Shown: positions 46,624 through 56,368, counted from the stretch's first letter. The stretch is DNA of 64,000 nt from Scytonema millei VB511283 (GCF_000817735.3 NZ_JTJC03000002.1:628242-692241), one strand, 5' to 3'. Numbers and translations are program-made. The notes: generated by a model not told the origin, from the sequence alone.

Positions 46624-47382
46624 ATGTATGACGAAGACGACCTCAGCATATTAGATGAAGCAGTACAGCTAGATAGTCCCCTAGATCATCTGGGTGCTTT
46701 AACTGCTGATGCTGAAATTGCCAAACCTAACCCAGAGGAAATGCTTGCCTTACTAGAAAATCCTCAAACTCAGCAGAGGATGTTGGCAGCGCGTGCTTTC
46801 TGCGAAATTGAAGATGAGCGGGCAACGCCCCATTTAATTCGCTTATTAACAGATGCTTGTCCTTTAGTCAGAGTTAGTGCAGCCTATGCGATCGGACGCA
46901 ACCCCAGCCCAGAAGCGGTAGAGGCACTGATTCAACAATTAAATCGAGACTGGAACGGTTACGTGCGTAAGGGAGTTGTCTGGGCATTAGGCAACTGTCG
47001 CGATCGCCGTTCCCTCAAACCTTTAGCAGAAGCTTTGAGAACCGATATTCCCGCCGTGCGGCTGTGGGCTGCTAGCGCTTTAGCACAAATGGCAGAAATC
47101 GGTTACGAAGCAGTAGTCGGAGCCATGCCACCCCTGATTGAAGCTTTGGTACAAGACCCCGTAGCAGCAGTCAGGAGCAATTGCGCTTGGTCGGTAGGTC
47201 AATTATGTCGCGAACTCCCTTCTAACGTCGTCTATGCTACGGCAGTCGATGCATTAATCCAAGCTTTTGCCGAAGATGAAGATTTAGGCGTAAAAGAAGA
47301 TGCTAGAGCTGCCATTCTCGGTGTCGGCGATCCGCGAGGACTGCAATTGATCGAGACCTTGGAACAGGAAGGATGGTTTTAA
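46624..47382 (+). CDS. HEAT-repeat protein
   Basis: About 252 residues from ATG 46624 (MYDEDDLSILDEAVQLDSPLDHL); a GTG at 46609 is also in frame. An acidic N-terminus is followed by five or so HEAT repeats: LRTDIPAVRLWAASALAQMA, DPVAAVRSNCAWSVGQLC, LTDACPLVRVSAAYAIGR, NRDWNGYVRKGVVWALGN, AEDEDLGVKEDARAAIL. Similar repeats occur in bilin lyases (CpcE/NblB type), but nothing here ties it to phycobilisomes; the family is broadly kept in cyanobacteria. A protein-binding scaffold is the safe reading. Confidence 0.85.
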   Translation: MYDEDDLSILDEAVQLDSPLDHLGALTADAEIAKPNPEEMLALLENPQTQQRMLAARAFCEIEDERATPHLIRLLTDACPLVRVSAAYAIGRNPSPEAVEALIQQLNRDWNGYVRKGVVWALGNCRDRRSLKPLAEALRTDIPAVRLWAASALAQMAEIGYEAVVGAMPPLIEALVQDPVAAVRSNCAWSVGQLCRELPSNVVYATAVDALIQAFAEDEDLGVKEDARAAILGVGDPRGLQLIETLEQEGWF

Positions 47383-47387
47383 ATTTG

Positions 47388-47478
47388 TCATTTGTGAGTG
47401 GCTGGTAGCTGGTGGCTAGTGGCTAGTGGAACCAAACTCTTTACTAGTCACTAGCCACTAATCACTAGTCACTGCTCA
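47388..47478. repeat. GTGGCTAGTGG / CACTAGCCAC inverted repeats
   Basis: GTGGCTGGTAGCTGGTGG units and, after a short spacer, CACTAGCCACTAATCACTAG units in the opposite orientation, so the stretch can fold into a long hairpin between the convergent HEAT and GGDEF-EAL genes. Confidence 0.8.
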
Positions 47479-49719
47479 CTTAGAAACATAACAATCGCGA
47501 CCGGAGGCGATGAGATTCTTGGCAGCATCGCGATTGAGTGGTTTGGAGAATAAGTAGCCTTGAGCAAAGTGTTCTTGCCCAGATGTAGGCTGGAGGGAAC
47601 AGAGTTGAGCGAGTTGAGATGCGGTTTCTACCCCTTCGGCGACGACATCAATTTTCAAGCTATCGGCTAGGGAAACGATCGCCCGAATAATTTCTAAGCG
47701 CTCGGAACTAGTGTCTATATCTTGAATGAAGGAGCGATCGATTTTCAAAAAATTGATCGGAAAGCGACTTAAATACGATAAAGAAGAATAACCAGTGCCA
47801 AAATCATCAATGGAAACTTGAATGCCCAATTCTTGTAACTGGATCAGTTTGGCATTAGCAGATGTTAAATCTTCGACAATCGTGCTTTCGGTAATTTCCA
47901 GCTTTAAAGAATGCGGGTCAAAACGAGTTTCTGCTAGAATTTGGCGAATTTTATCGACTAAATCGACTTGGGCGAATTGCTTGCCAGAAATATTGACGCT
48001 GACTGATAGCGGTGGATGGGAAGGAAATTCTTCATGCCAAGTACGCATCTGAGTGCAGGCTTCTTGTAATACCCACATCCCTAATGGCAAAATCAGTCCT
48101 GTTTCTTCCGCAACACCAATAAATTCTATGGGCGGAATTAAGCCTTTATCTGGATGCTGCCAGCGAACTAAGGCTTCAAATCCGGTAATTTGGTTGTTAT
48201 GTAGTGCGACGATCGGCTGGTAGTGGAGTTGAAATTCTTGGTTGATAATTGCCTTGCGCAAGTCGGTTTCTAAGTGCAGCATGGCGACAGCGCGATCGCG
48301 CATGGTAATATCAAATATCTCATAACACCCACGTCCCCGTTCTTTTGCCCGATACATAGCTATATCTGCATCTCGTAGCAGATCTTCAGCACAGTCGTAG
48401 TTAGCCGTATCGATTAACACGCCGATACTCGCATTAGCGTAGACTTCTTGTCCGCTGAGGTGGAAGGGTAACTTAAATTCTTGCTGTATCCGTTCGACGA
48501 GGTGGATAATGTCGCCTTTGTCGTCCAAATCTTCGATCAGAATGGCAAATTCATCCCCGCCTAAGCGTGCCAATGTATCGCTGCTGCGGATACATGCTTT
48601 GAGTCTTTGAGCAATACTAATCAATAGGCGATCGCCTACCAAATGTCCCAAGCTATCGTTGATCGTTTTAAACCGATCGAGATCGACGAATAGCACGGCA
48701 AAAGAGAAAATGTTGTGACGTTTCGCCAGTTGCAAGACATATTCCAAGCGCTCTTGAAATAAAATTCTGTTGGATAAGCCCGTGAGTCGATCGTGTAAGG
48801 CATCATGACTTAACTGAGCTTCGGCACGATGGCGATCGGTAATATCAGTTTGAGAACCAGCCATGCGGTAAGCTTGTCCTTCCTCGTTCCTGACTGCCAA
48901 ACCGCGACTTAGTACCCAGCGATATGTTCCATCTTTATGTAAAATCCGGTGTTCCCGTTCAAAATGGCTAGTCGTACCATCTAAATGCCTGGACAACTCA
49001 AGTTGAAATTGCGCTTTGTCATCGGGATGAATCCGAGCGCGCCACTCGTCTAAGGTACTAGCAAGCTCATCATCTGCGTAGCCTAGCATGGCTTTCCAGC
49101 GCTGAGAAAAGTAAATTTCATGATTTTCGAGGTTCCAATCCCACAGTCCTTCATTCGCCCCTTGCATGACTAAATCGTATCGTTCTGAGGCGTTAAGAAA
49201 TAGGTTTTCTGCTTGTTGGCGCACTGCGTCAATTGCGGCAACTTGCGGTAACGTCGTCCAATAGGCGATCGCCACACTGACGAAAGCTAACGATACTAAT
49301 AAAAGTAGAAAAATTACACTGTTGTTGGCAATATATTTAATACTTAAGAGTTGTCGAAAACACCAACCAACTGCCGTAGCACCACAGACTAATAAAACTA
49401 AAATACTGAACTGAAGTAAAGCAAAATCTCGTAACGGGCGATCGCTTTTTGTTCGATAGCGCTCGATCCACCATTGAGAACGAAAAAACGTCCAGGGAAT
49501 GTAATTTATCACCTGAGACATAGTTAAAATGACTAGAAAAAATAGCAAGCCAACCGTCAAATTTTGCCAATTCCAAGTTCTACTACCAAAAATTGTTACG
49601 GCTGCTTCCAGTAAAAGAAAGACGAGCAACCACCACGCCCAGCGAACTACCGATCTCTCGAAATTCGCTCGCCATCCGAGATGAAATCTCATAATCGACA
49701 TCAGATATCCTGTAGGCAT
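47476..49719 (-). CDS. Membrane PAS-GGDEF-EAL cyclic-di-GMP protein
   Basis: 747 residues. Four N-terminal membrane helices (about 27-160) are followed by a PAS/PAC domain (GANEGLWDWNLENHEIYFSQRWKAMLGY to QTDITDRHRAEAQ), an intact GGDEF domain (ARLGGDEFAILIED, 387-391; RFKTINDSLGHLVGDRLL) and an intact EAL domain (GFEALVRWQHP, LKLEITES, SIDDFGTGYSSLSYL). It may both make and hydrolyse c-di-GMP. Start could instead be Met7, which has AGGA six bases upstream. Close in sequence to the REC-GGDEF-EAL protein at 58080. Confidence 0.92.
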   Translation of the reverse strand: MPTGYLMSIMRFHLGWRANFERSVVRWAWWLLVFLLLEAAVTIFGSRTWNWQNLTVGLLFFLVILTMSQVINYIPWTFFRSQWWIERYRTKSDRPLRDFALLQFSILVLLVCGATAVGWCFRQLLSIKYIANNSVIFLLLLVSLAFVSVAIAYWTTLPQVAAIDAVRQQAENLFLNASERYDLVMQGANEGLWDWNLENHEIYFSQRWKAMLGYADDELASTLDEWRARIHPDDKAQFQLELSRHLDGTTSHFEREHRILHKDGTYRWVLSRGLAVRNEEGQAYRMAGSQTDITDRHRAEAQLSHDALHDRLTGLSNRILFQERLEYVLQLAKRHNIFSFAVLFVDLDRFKTINDSLGHLVGDRLLISIAQRLKACIRSSDTLARLGGDEFAILIEDLDDKGDIIHLVERIQQEFKLPFHLSGQEVYANASIGVLIDTANYDCAEDLLRDADIAMYRAKERGRGCYEIFDITMRDRAVAMLHLETDLRKAIINQEFQLHYQPIVALHNNQITGFEALVRWQHPDKGLIPPIEFIGVAEETGLILPLGMWVLQEACTQMRTWHEEFPSHPPLSVSVNISGKQFAQVDLVDKIRQILAETRFDPHSLKLEITESTIVEDLTSANAKLIQLQELGIQVSIDDFGTGYSSLSYLSRFPINFLKIDRSFIQDIDTSSERLEIIRAIVSLADSLKIDVVAEGVETASQLAQLCSLQPTSGQEHFAQGYLFSKPLNRDAAKNLIASGRDCYVSK

Positions 49720-50319
49720 AATGGTGGTGGCAGCCCTAGTGCGCTCGCTGGCTTTAAATACTTAATAGTCATCTCAAAACTGAGTGACGTTGAATAAATT
49801 TCTCTTTTACAACATCAGGTGTTAACTATGCGTGGATCGGTACTTTCTGGCTAAAATTATCAATATATTTATCAAAAGAGATTTAATATTTTTTTAAAGT
49901 AACGATAAAACTTGCACTGAATTTATAATAACTTTATCCCTATACTGGTTGTACAGAAAATTGAATAGACATGACATGAGTGAAACTACAGTTTTTTATT
50001 CGTGCAGCAATAGACTCCAATCTAGCCGATCGCAGTAATTTCGCTGAATTATGTTGCTAGCGTGAAGACATAGCTGACTATAGACGAGAATATACGGAGA
50101 TACTTTGTAATTTTCTCATAGAGAAATTTCAGATCTCCCGCAATCTTACTTGGGTGTAGGAGTGGGCGATCGCGCAATTATGAAAAATACTAAAAATATT
50201 AAAATAAATCTTAAAATGATTGCGTTTTTGTCAGCAGATTGAAAAATTGTCAGGTACATATCTATGTATCCTGACAATCACATTATGAGAACATATCGTG
50301 TATCGTGGCGATCGCCTAG
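49720..50319. other. Gap between nrtP end and the GGDEF-EAL start
   Basis: 600 bp of mostly AT-rich sequence, unusually free of the short tandem repeats. It holds the nrtP terminator hairpin at its right end and should hold the promoter of the GGDEF-EAL gene at its left end. No open frame of interest. Confidence 0.6.
50242..50278 (-). terminator. Rho-independent terminator of nrtP
   Basis: On the minus strand, ATTGTCAGG pairs with CCTGACAAT and the stem continues through ACATA/TATGT with one bulge, then TTTTTC follows. It lies 42 bases after the nrtP stop codon. Confidence 0.8.
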
Positions 50320-51813
50320 CTATTTTGTTATCGATACTTTGGTGGCGATCGCTTCTGGAACACCTTCCGTACTATGAGAACCGGTTGGTTCTTTGAGGCA
50401 GAAAGCGCACAAACTAGTCACAATTAAACCCACCACTCCTAACATCTGGAAGAAAACGCGATCGCCTGTTGGATCGTTAGGCAAAAGACTATAAATAGTG
50501 AGAAAAGCAACTGCACCAACGTTACCATAAGCTCCCACGTTGCCAGCAATTTGTCCGGTGACGCGACGCTTTATTAAAGGTACGATCGCGTAAGTTGCCC
50601 CTTCTGCTGCCATCACAAAGAACGAAGCAAGCGCTGTCATGATTGCGACTACTGGTAGCGGAATATTTCCCCCTAAACTGCTAAAGATCAGATAGCCAAT
50701 TCCCATTCCAGCTAGCGTTACAACTAGCGTCCACTTACGACTGTTCACCTTGTCAGAAATCAATCCTCCACCAGGGCGGGCAAACAGATTCATAAACGCA
50801 TATATTCCGGCAACCGCCCCTGCTATAGTTGCATTTAAGCCAAAGCCGCGTTGGAAAAATGTCGGTAGCATGGAAACGACTGCTAACTCCGAACCGAAAC
50901 AGGCAACGTAAGCTAACTCTAAACTGGCAACTTGTGAAAATTGATAGCGATCTTCTGGAGGATAGCGTTTTTTACCCTGCATTAACTGCTTATTTGCTTG
51001 CCAGATATTGTAAGACTGGAATAGATATAGACACAGCAGCAGAAACCAAATGACATACATGGTTGTGGTGTTAAAAAATTGAACTTGATTTAAACGCCAA
51101 CCAAGTACGCCCAAAATGCCGACTAAAGGCACGTTCATTAGTAATAAAAACCAGAAGTCTTTCTTAGTAGTGACTTCCATTCCGGCACTACTAGCCGGAC
51201 GTTCGTAAACTTTACCTGGTGGTGTATCTTGGACGTTGAAAAAATAGAAGATGCCGTAGGCTGCCGCAATAATTCCTGTCAATGCGATCGCTAAGCGCCA
51301 GTTAATTTGTCCTCCGGCAAGAAAAGCTGTTGCTGCGGCAATAGAAGGTAAAGTGAAGGCAGCACCCGCAGAACCAAAGTTCCCCCAGCCACCATAAATT
51401 CCTTCTGCCAAGCCAATTTCTTTGGGAGGGAACCACTCAGCTACCATGCGAATACCAATGACAAATCCGCAACCGACAATACTCAAAGCTAAGCGGCTGT
51501 AAACCAATTGACTGAAATTTTGGGCAAAGGCAAATGCTAAACAGGGAATTGCTGCATATATTAGCAAGCAAGAATAGGTAATTCGAGGTCCAAATCGATC
51601 TAATATCATCCCTACAATAATTCGTGCTGGTACTGTTAAAGCCACGTTACAAAGGGCGATCGTTCTCAATTGGGCTTCGCTTAAACCGAGTTCTGCTTTG
51701 ACTGTTGGCGCGAAAGGGGCAAAGTTAAACCAGACGACAAACGTAAGAAAAAATGCCAGCCATGTTAAATGTAGAATGCGATAGCGTCCGCTGAATGACC
51801 ATATACCAGCCAT
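50320..51813 (-). CDS. nrtP: NrtP/NarK-type nitrate/nitrite permease (MFS)
   Basis: 497 residues, twelve membrane helices. LTWLAFFLTFVVWFNFAPFAPTVKAELGLS and the glycine signature GIYGGWGNFGSAGAAF, together with FVIGIRMVAEWFPPKEIGLAEG and the second half's GNVGAYGNVGAVAFL, mark the nitrate/nitrite porter family. A long cytoplasmic loop between helices 6 and 7 is present. It imports nitrate across the plasma membrane. A canonical NtcA-activated promoter lies upstream (51985-52026), predicting induction under nitrogen limitation. No nirA or narB is nearby. A TTATCAG array lies in its leader. Confidence 0.93.
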   Translation of the reverse strand: MAGIWSFSGRYRILHLTWLAFFLTFVVWFNFAPFAPTVKAELGLSEAQLRTIALCNVALTVPARIIVGMILDRFGPRITYSCLLIYAAIPCLAFAFAQNFSQLVYSRLALSIVGCGFVIGIRMVAEWFPPKEIGLAEGIYGGWGNFGSAGAAFTLPSIAAATAFLAGGQINWRLAIALTGIIAAAYGIFYFFNVQDTPPGKVYERPASSAGMEVTTKKDFWFLLLMNVPLVGILGVLGWRLNQVQFFNTTTMYVIWFLLLCLYLFQSYNIWQANKQLMQGKKRYPPEDRYQFSQVASLELAYVACFGSELAVVSMLPTFFQRGFGLNATIAGAVAGIYAFMNLFARPGGGLISDKVNSRKWTLVVTLAGMGIGYLIFSSLGGNIPLPVVAIMTALASFFVMAAEGATYAIVPLIKRRVTGQIAGNVGAYGNVGAVAFLTIYSLLPNDPTGDRVFFQMLGVVGLIVTSLCAFCLKEPTGSHSTEGVPEAIATKVSITK

Positions 51814-51834
51814 CTCAAATTCTCCCGTAACAAC

Positions 51835-51872
51835 AGTTATCAGTTATCAGTTATCAGTTATCAGTTATCAGT
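51835..51872. repeat. TTATCAG heptads in the nrtP leader
   Basis: About five CAGTTAT units, located between the predicted nrtP transcription start and its start codon, so they should be transcribed. Confidence 0.88.
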
Positions 51873-51984
51873 AACCAATAACTAATCGATCGCTACTTAT
51901 TAAGGCGGGATTGTGTTTTGAATTTAGTTGTTTGTGTCCGACATCATTACTATTTTCAGTTTTTTCTAGTTGTTGGCTTGTTCT

Positions 51985-52026
51985 AAGTTATAAAAGCTTT
52001 AACACGTTATTAGTATAAAATACTAC
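51985..52026 (-). promoter_or_regulatory. NtcA-activated promoter of nrtP
   Basis: On the minus strand GTA-N8-TAC (GTAGTATTTTATAC, 52026-52013) is followed by exactly 22 bases and TAACTT (51990-51985), which fits the canonical NtcA arrangement GTA-N8-TAC-N22-TAN3T. Transcription should begin near 51978, giving a leader of about 165 nt. Confidence 0.82.
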
Positions 52027-52616
52027 GGTTTGCTAATATTTATTGACGCAATTATTCAATTTTTGCAATTGCTACTGCATCGGTATATCATTTATTTTTT
52101 ATTGTTATTATTTCTTGATATATAAACTTAAGTTTCGCTAATGACTTTTAATTCTTAAACGTTCATTTATTGCGAGCCATCCAGAATTTTTATTTACTTT
52201 CAATGCTTGAAGCTCTTTTGTAACAATGTTTTTGGAAGTTTGATAAGCTTGTTTTTTATTCAATTGGGACAGATTTTAATTTAGATATAGCTCCCAATGA
52301 GTTTTGAATAATTATTTTTTAGATATGAATCTATTCCTGATTGCGTAGTTATCAATATCTCTTTTGATAGGTGAATTTAAATAGAAAGTTACTCTGACCT
52401 ACAGTCATCAAAAATATGCTCGATCGCTGCCTTTAAGCGATCGCAACTATCCGGTGCAAGCAGACAGGGGGTAAAAGAGAGGACTGAGAGTCTCGGAGAA
52501 GAATACGCTGATTTTGTAAATTTTTCTATATCTGGTTAATTTTGTAGTTTTAGATACAGAAAATAATTGTAATATTTAAATGAAAACAAACTTTTTTATG
52601 AACCTGGTGTTTAGCA

Positions 52617-52862
52617 ATGCAGACAAAAAGCAGATTAAGTCGGGAAGAAAGACTGAATCGGATAGCTATAGCTCAAGAGTGGATGGTAGAACTGCCCCAT
52701 CCTCATCCAGTCAGGCTAGTATTACTGGTGGTTTTATGTTCTTTTGCGGTAGGGTTGCTACCAATCGCTTATACTCTATCTACAGGAAAAGCGATCGTTA
52801 CTAACTCGGCGAACGCATCTGGAGAAGCAGGAGTGTGGGGTGTTTTGGGAGAGAAACAATAG
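52617..52862 (+). CDS. Small single-pass membrane protein, function unknown
   Basis: 81 residues. A charged N-terminus (SRLSREERLNRIAIAQEWMVELPHPHP) is followed by one helix (LVLLVVLCSFAVGLLPIAY) and a short Gly/Ala-rich tail. A second frame over the same bases is less protein-like. A bidirectional terminator follows the stop. I do not recognise the family. Confidence 0.5.
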   Translation: MQTKSRLSREERLNRIAIAQEWMVELPHPHPVRLVLLVVLCSFAVGLLPIAYTLSTGKAIVTNSANASGEAGVWGVLGEKQ

Positions 52863-52915
52863 TTTCTTAATTAGGAATAGAGAGTACATAGTTTTGACAA
52901 ACAAAAATCAAAAAT

Positions 52916-52943
52916 AAAAAGTACCCGATTTCAGGTACTTTTT
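52916..52943. terminator. Bidirectional Rho-independent terminator
   Basis: AAAAAGTACC, an 8-base loop, then GGTACTTTTT: a hairpin flanked by A5 and T5, so it can act on both strands. It sits between the convergent genes ending at 52862 and 53018. Confidence 0.85.
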
Positions 52944-53017
52944 ATACATATAAACTAGGTTGTTTATTCAGATTGTTTACCTAGTGCAGTATGTCAGAAA
53001 CTACTATGCAGTTTTGA

Positions 53018-53656
53018 TTAAGTATAGTTTCCGTTAGTACGAGGTTTACGCGCACCAGCCGCAGCACCAATCAGAGATGCAATTAAACCTAGCAAGGAAC
53101 CAAATACAAACCACCACAAACCTCTTGCAGTTGCATCAGCAGCTTCTTTTGCTTGTTCGGCAGTTAGGTTCCCACCTTGTGGTAAGTTGACTCCTTGTTG
53201 AACTTGGTTAGATATCGCCCCAGCAGCATTCGCAGCCGCATTAGTAGCAAGACCAAAAGCACCAGTAACTCCACTTGCCAACAACCAAGAGCTAAGTGCG
53301 AGAGTTGTTGCCCAGAGAATTGCACCATTAAGTAGTGCTGTAGAGCGATTCATCGGTCCACAAGCGCGGGCTGTAAACCAACCGCCTGTGAGCAGAGAAA
53401 TTAACAAACCGATAGCCGACCAGATACCAACATTTCCTGCAACGTTAGGGGCGTTGGTTCTAGGCGCGCCCGAACCAGCTACCGTGTCTGCTCCAATTGC
53501 ACCAAATAATGCACTTAAGATTAGTTGAGTTGCTAATGTAACAACTAACCCTGATAGAATTGGACCCCAGCGAACGCGATCGTGATAATCTGTGACTCTA
53601 GCTGCAACCGCTGGTTCGGTCATGACTTCATTTACTGGTCGATTGACATATGACAT
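53018..53656 (-). CDS. Four-helix membrane protein, function unknown
   Basis: 212 residues with four helices: WGPILSGLVVTLATQLILSALFGAIG, VGIWSAIGLLISLLTGGWFTARAC, GAILWATTLALSSWLLASGV and WWFVFGSLLGLIASLIGAAAGA. An Ala/Asn/Gln-rich loop lies between helices 3 and 4 (AISNQVQQGVNLPQGGNLTAEQAKEAADAT). AAAGGAG nine bases before the ATG supports the start. Resembles uncharacterised cyanobacterial YrzE/TIGR-type membrane proteins; no function is known to me. Confidence 0.7.
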   Translation of the reverse strand: MSYVNRPVNEVMTEPAVAARVTDYHDRVRWGPILSGLVVTLATQLILSALFGAIGADTVAGSGAPRTNAPNVAGNVGIWSAIGLLISLLTGGWFTARACGPMNRSTALLNGAILWATTLALSSWLLASGVTGAFGLATNAAANAAGAISNQVQQGVNLPQGGNLTAEQAKEAADATARGLWWFVFGSLLGLIASLIGAAAGARKPRTNGNYT

Positions 53657-54405
53657 AGCTATTAACTCCTTTGTTCTTTTTGTACTTTTGTAAGATTTTT
53701 TTTAGCTAATTCACCCTGAGCTTAATTTAGATTAAATTAGTAAATTACCTATCTATCAGTAGAAATAGTTGAGGTATCTGTCTTTAGAAGTAAAAACAAA
53801 CAATAAATTTTGAGAAAAGAGAACTTTTGATAATTATTGAAACTGTCGCTAGCTTTACTATATTTCCTGAACTAACAAGCAAGAAGAATTAATACTGTTT
53901 TTCTCGATACGCGCTTGGCTAATTTCTCTATAGCTGCTGTCGTCAAAGAAAGGATTGAAGGGAACGCCAGCGCTACGAAAACACATCTTAGCGTTTAACT
54001 CCAATAGTTTGCCTGCTGATAGAGAAATTAGCAGTAGTGACTCAATGTACTAGAGAGTTATACTAGCCGAGCTATGTATATAGAAATACTTTTTGACTTA
54101 GCGTGGGTCATTTCTTTTGTAACGAAGCTTAAAGTATTTGTCAATATTGCAAAAAAGGTGTGCTAATTAGATAGAGCAAAATTCAAAGCTGGCAACAGCA
54201 AAGATTTCAGTCAGCCAAAAGCTGTAGGGGTAAGGTTACCCAAAATCTCCCTTGGAGACAGAACTAATTAACGAACCTGCCCGTACAAAAGTCAAAATGT
54301 CTACTCGTAAAAGCAACAGCTATTTTAGCTGTTACAATGTGCTGGCTGAAAATCCGATCGCTGATAAACCTAGCAAAATTGACTGAATACCCTAGTAGAT
54401 TAACC
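53657..54405. other. Gap upstream of the TPR protein gene
   Basis: 749 bp, AT-rich, with no tandem repeats and no convincing gene. It serves two divergent genes. An upstream in-frame ATG for the TPR gene lies at 54337 but the stretch 54337-54405 does not look like a leader peptide. Confidence 0.55.
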
Positions 54406-55347
54406 GTGTCAAAACTAACTTTATTCGGAATTAATTTATTGTTACTAGCTGGATTGACTGCCATTGCTCCAGCACCAACTACGGCAAAAACAACGATCGC
54501 CCAAAAAAGCCCAAAAGCTGCCCTTCCCAGCAGCCCTGTCAAAAAACGCAAACTGCTGGAGAAGTTGTTGCAAGAAGGGCAAAGATTGATGGATACAGGC
54601 AAACTACCAGCCGCGATCGCTAAATATCAACAGGCAGCTAAAATATCTCCCAAAAATGCCCGCATCTACTCTACTATGGGTTACATTCAAGCATTACAAA
54701 AAAACTATTCTGCTGCTGTTGTCTCCTATCGTCGGGCGATCGCGGTTGCTCCCAATCATGCCGATTTTCATTATGCTTTAGGCTATTGTCTAGGGCAATT
54801 GCGGGATAATGCTGGAGCCGCAGCTGCTTACCGTCGCACGATCGAACTCGATCGCAATAACTTAAATGCCTATTTAGGATTAGGTGTGATTTCCTTCCGT
54901 CTGCGAGACTACGACGGTGCAGCCGAAGCATATCAACAAGTTTTAAACCGTGACTCCAATAACGCCTATGCGAACGAGTTAATGGGTTTGCTACTGCTAG
55001 AACAAGGAGAATATGATGCAGCGGGCGCTGCACTGCAAAAAGCAGTCACGCAAGCACCTAATAACCCAAAACTGCTGCAAGCTCTTGCCAAAGCCTGGAT
55101 TGCTCAAGGCAATACACCAGCAGCGCTCATGACTTTCAGACAGATTGCTCAACTTGAACCTCAAGACGCTAGAGTGTACTTGCAGATTGGTGATTTACTC
55201 AAGCAGCAAAACGACCTGAATGGCGCTCTTGCAGCCTACCGACAAGCTTTATCGATTAGACCAAATTTACCAGTAGCGCAAAAGGCAATTCGAGAAATCC
55301 TCATGACTTTACCAGCGACTAATCGTGGTACGGAACCGCAGCTTTGA
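54406..55347 (+). CDS. TPR-repeat protein, exported
   Basis: 313 residues from GTG 54406, which gives a clean signal peptide (SKLTLFGINLLLLAGLTAIAPAPTTA). About seven tetratricopeptide repeats follow: LDTGKLPAAIAKYQQAAKISPKN-type, NYSAAVVSYRRAIAVAPNHADFHYALG, DNAGAAAAYRRTIELDRNNLNAYLGLG, DYDGAAEAYQQVLNRDSNN, EYDAAGAALQKAVTQAPNNPK, and DLNGALAAYRQALSIRPNLP. A periplasmic or lumenal protein-binding scaffold. An ATG at 54337 would add a non-signal extension. Convergent with the ABC ATPase. Confidence 0.83.
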   Translation: MSKLTLFGINLLLLAGLTAIAPAPTTAKTTIAQKSPKAALPSSPVKKRKLLEKLLQEGQRLMDTGKLPAAIAKYQQAAKISPKNARIYSTMGYIQALQKNYSAAVVSYRRAIAVAPNHADFHYALGYCLGQLRDNAGAAAAYRRTIELDRNNLNAYLGLGVISFRLRDYDGAAEAYQQVLNRDSNNAYANELMGLLLLEQGEYDAAGAALQKAVTQAPNNPKLLQALAKAWIAQGNTPAALMTFRQIAQLEPQDARVYLQIGDLLKQQNDLNGALAAYRQALSIRPNLPVAQKAIREILMTLPATNRGTEPQL

Positions 55348-55348
55348 C

Positions 55349-55431
55349 TGAAAGTCAAAAGTCAAAAGTCAAAAGTCAAAATTTAGTAGCCAGGAATCGC
55401 TGATAACTGACAACTGACAACTGATAACTGT
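55349..55431. repeat. AGTCAAA and GATAACTGACAACTG repeats
   Basis: Four AGTCAAA-type units (55349-55380) and CTGATAACTGACAACTG units (55400-55430) between convergent genes. The right end touches the ABC ATPase stop codon. Confidence 0.82.
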
Positions 55432-56283
55432 TCAGTCCAGCCTTCGCCCTGTGAGTTCGACGAAAATATCTTCGAGGTTGGAGGGTCGTGCCATAATTCC
55501 GGTTTTGTTTTGTTGTTGGTTAATGAAAGTGTTGGCATCCTCTAAGCTAGGAAAGAAAAGGTATTCCCAGCGCTCCTCGACTTGCTTCATCACTAACCCT
55601 TCACCATACTGCGATCGCAGTTGTGATAAAGTTCCCAAGGAAATCAATTTGCCACCGTCCATAATTCCGATGCGGTTACACAAATACTCGACTTCCTCCA
55701 TGTAGTGTGTGGTTAGCAATATCGTCATTCCCTGCTTGTTGAGATCGAGAATAATTTCCCATAAGCGCCGCCTAGTTTGAGGGTCTAGTCCTACGGTTGG
55801 TTCATCTAAAAATAAAATCTGTGGTTGGTGTAACAAAGCTCTGGCAATCTGCAAGCGCCGCTTCATTCCTCCTGAGAGGGTTTTGACTAAACTATCGCGA
55901 CGGTCTGCTAACTCTACATATTCCAGCCATTGACCGATCCGCTGCTGGCGTTGAGGATTGGGAATGTGATGCAATCGTCCGTGCAATTCCATATTCTCCC
56001 AAACAGAGAGATCGTTATCGACGCTGATTTGCTGCAAGACTACGCCAATGTACTGCTTCACCATGATGGATTGACGCACGAGATCGAATCCTGCTACCTC
56101 AACTTGACCCTGGGTTGGTTTGGTCAGCGTTGTTAACATCCGAATCGTAGTTGACTTACCAGCGCCATTGGGTCCGAGTAAACCGAAAATTTCTCCTGGT
56201 TGGATGGTAAATGAAAGGTCGTTGACAACTGGAACGTTGTTGTATGACTTGTAGACGTTTTGCAGCGAGACAGCAGCAGACAT
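55432..56283 (-). CDS. ABC transporter ATP-binding protein (DrrA/NatA-type)
   Basis: 283 residues from ATG 56283 (MSAAVSLQNVYKSYNNV); a TTG 12 bases upstream is possible. Walker A GLLGPNGAGKSTTIRML, Q-loop VGVVLQQISVD, signature TLSGGMKRRLQIARALL, Walker B ILFLDEPTVGLDP, H-loop LLTTHYMEEVE. The C-terminal extension resembles DrrA-type exporter ATPases. No permease is adjacent; the ABC-2 permease at 41256 could pair with it (inference). Confidence 0.9.
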   Translation of the reverse strand: MSAAVSLQNVYKSYNNVPVVNDLSFTIQPGEIFGLLGPNGAGKSTTIRMLTTLTKPTQGQVEVAGFDLVRQSIMVKQYIGVVLQQISVDNDLSVWENMELHGRLHHIPNPQRQQRIGQWLEYVELADRRDSLVKTLSGGMKRRLQIARALLHQPQILFLDEPTVGLDPQTRRRLWEIILDLNKQGMTILLTTHYMEEVEYLCNRIGIMDGGKLISLGTLSQLRSQYGEGLVMKQVEERWEYLFFPSLEDANTFINQQQNKTGIMARPSNLEDIFVELTGRRLD

Positions 56284-56323
56284 GAATTGTTGCAATAAGT
56301 TAAGTTAATCCTCTCCTAAGTTA

Positions 56324-56368
56324 GCAGTTATCAGTTATCAGTTGACAGTTGACAGTTATCAGTTAACC
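56324..56368. repeat. TTATCAG/TTGACAG mixed repeat
   Basis: CAGTTATCAGTTATCAG, then TTGACAGTTGACAG and TTATCAGTTAACC, upstream of the ABC ATPase start. Confidence 0.8.

Larger units (their letters stand above)
51814..52616. other. Divergent gap between nrtP and a small membrane protein
   Basis: 803 bp. Holds a TTATCAG array (51835-51872), the NtcA promoter (51985-52026), then a long AT-rich stretch, and a HIP1-containing hairpin CGATCGCT...AGCGATCG at 52421-52442 upstream of the small gene. No other gene seen. Confidence 0.7.

Noticed and set aside
52580-52804. Alternative frame over the small membrane protein at 52617
   Set aside because: No membrane helix or coherent composition; the 52617 frame has both.
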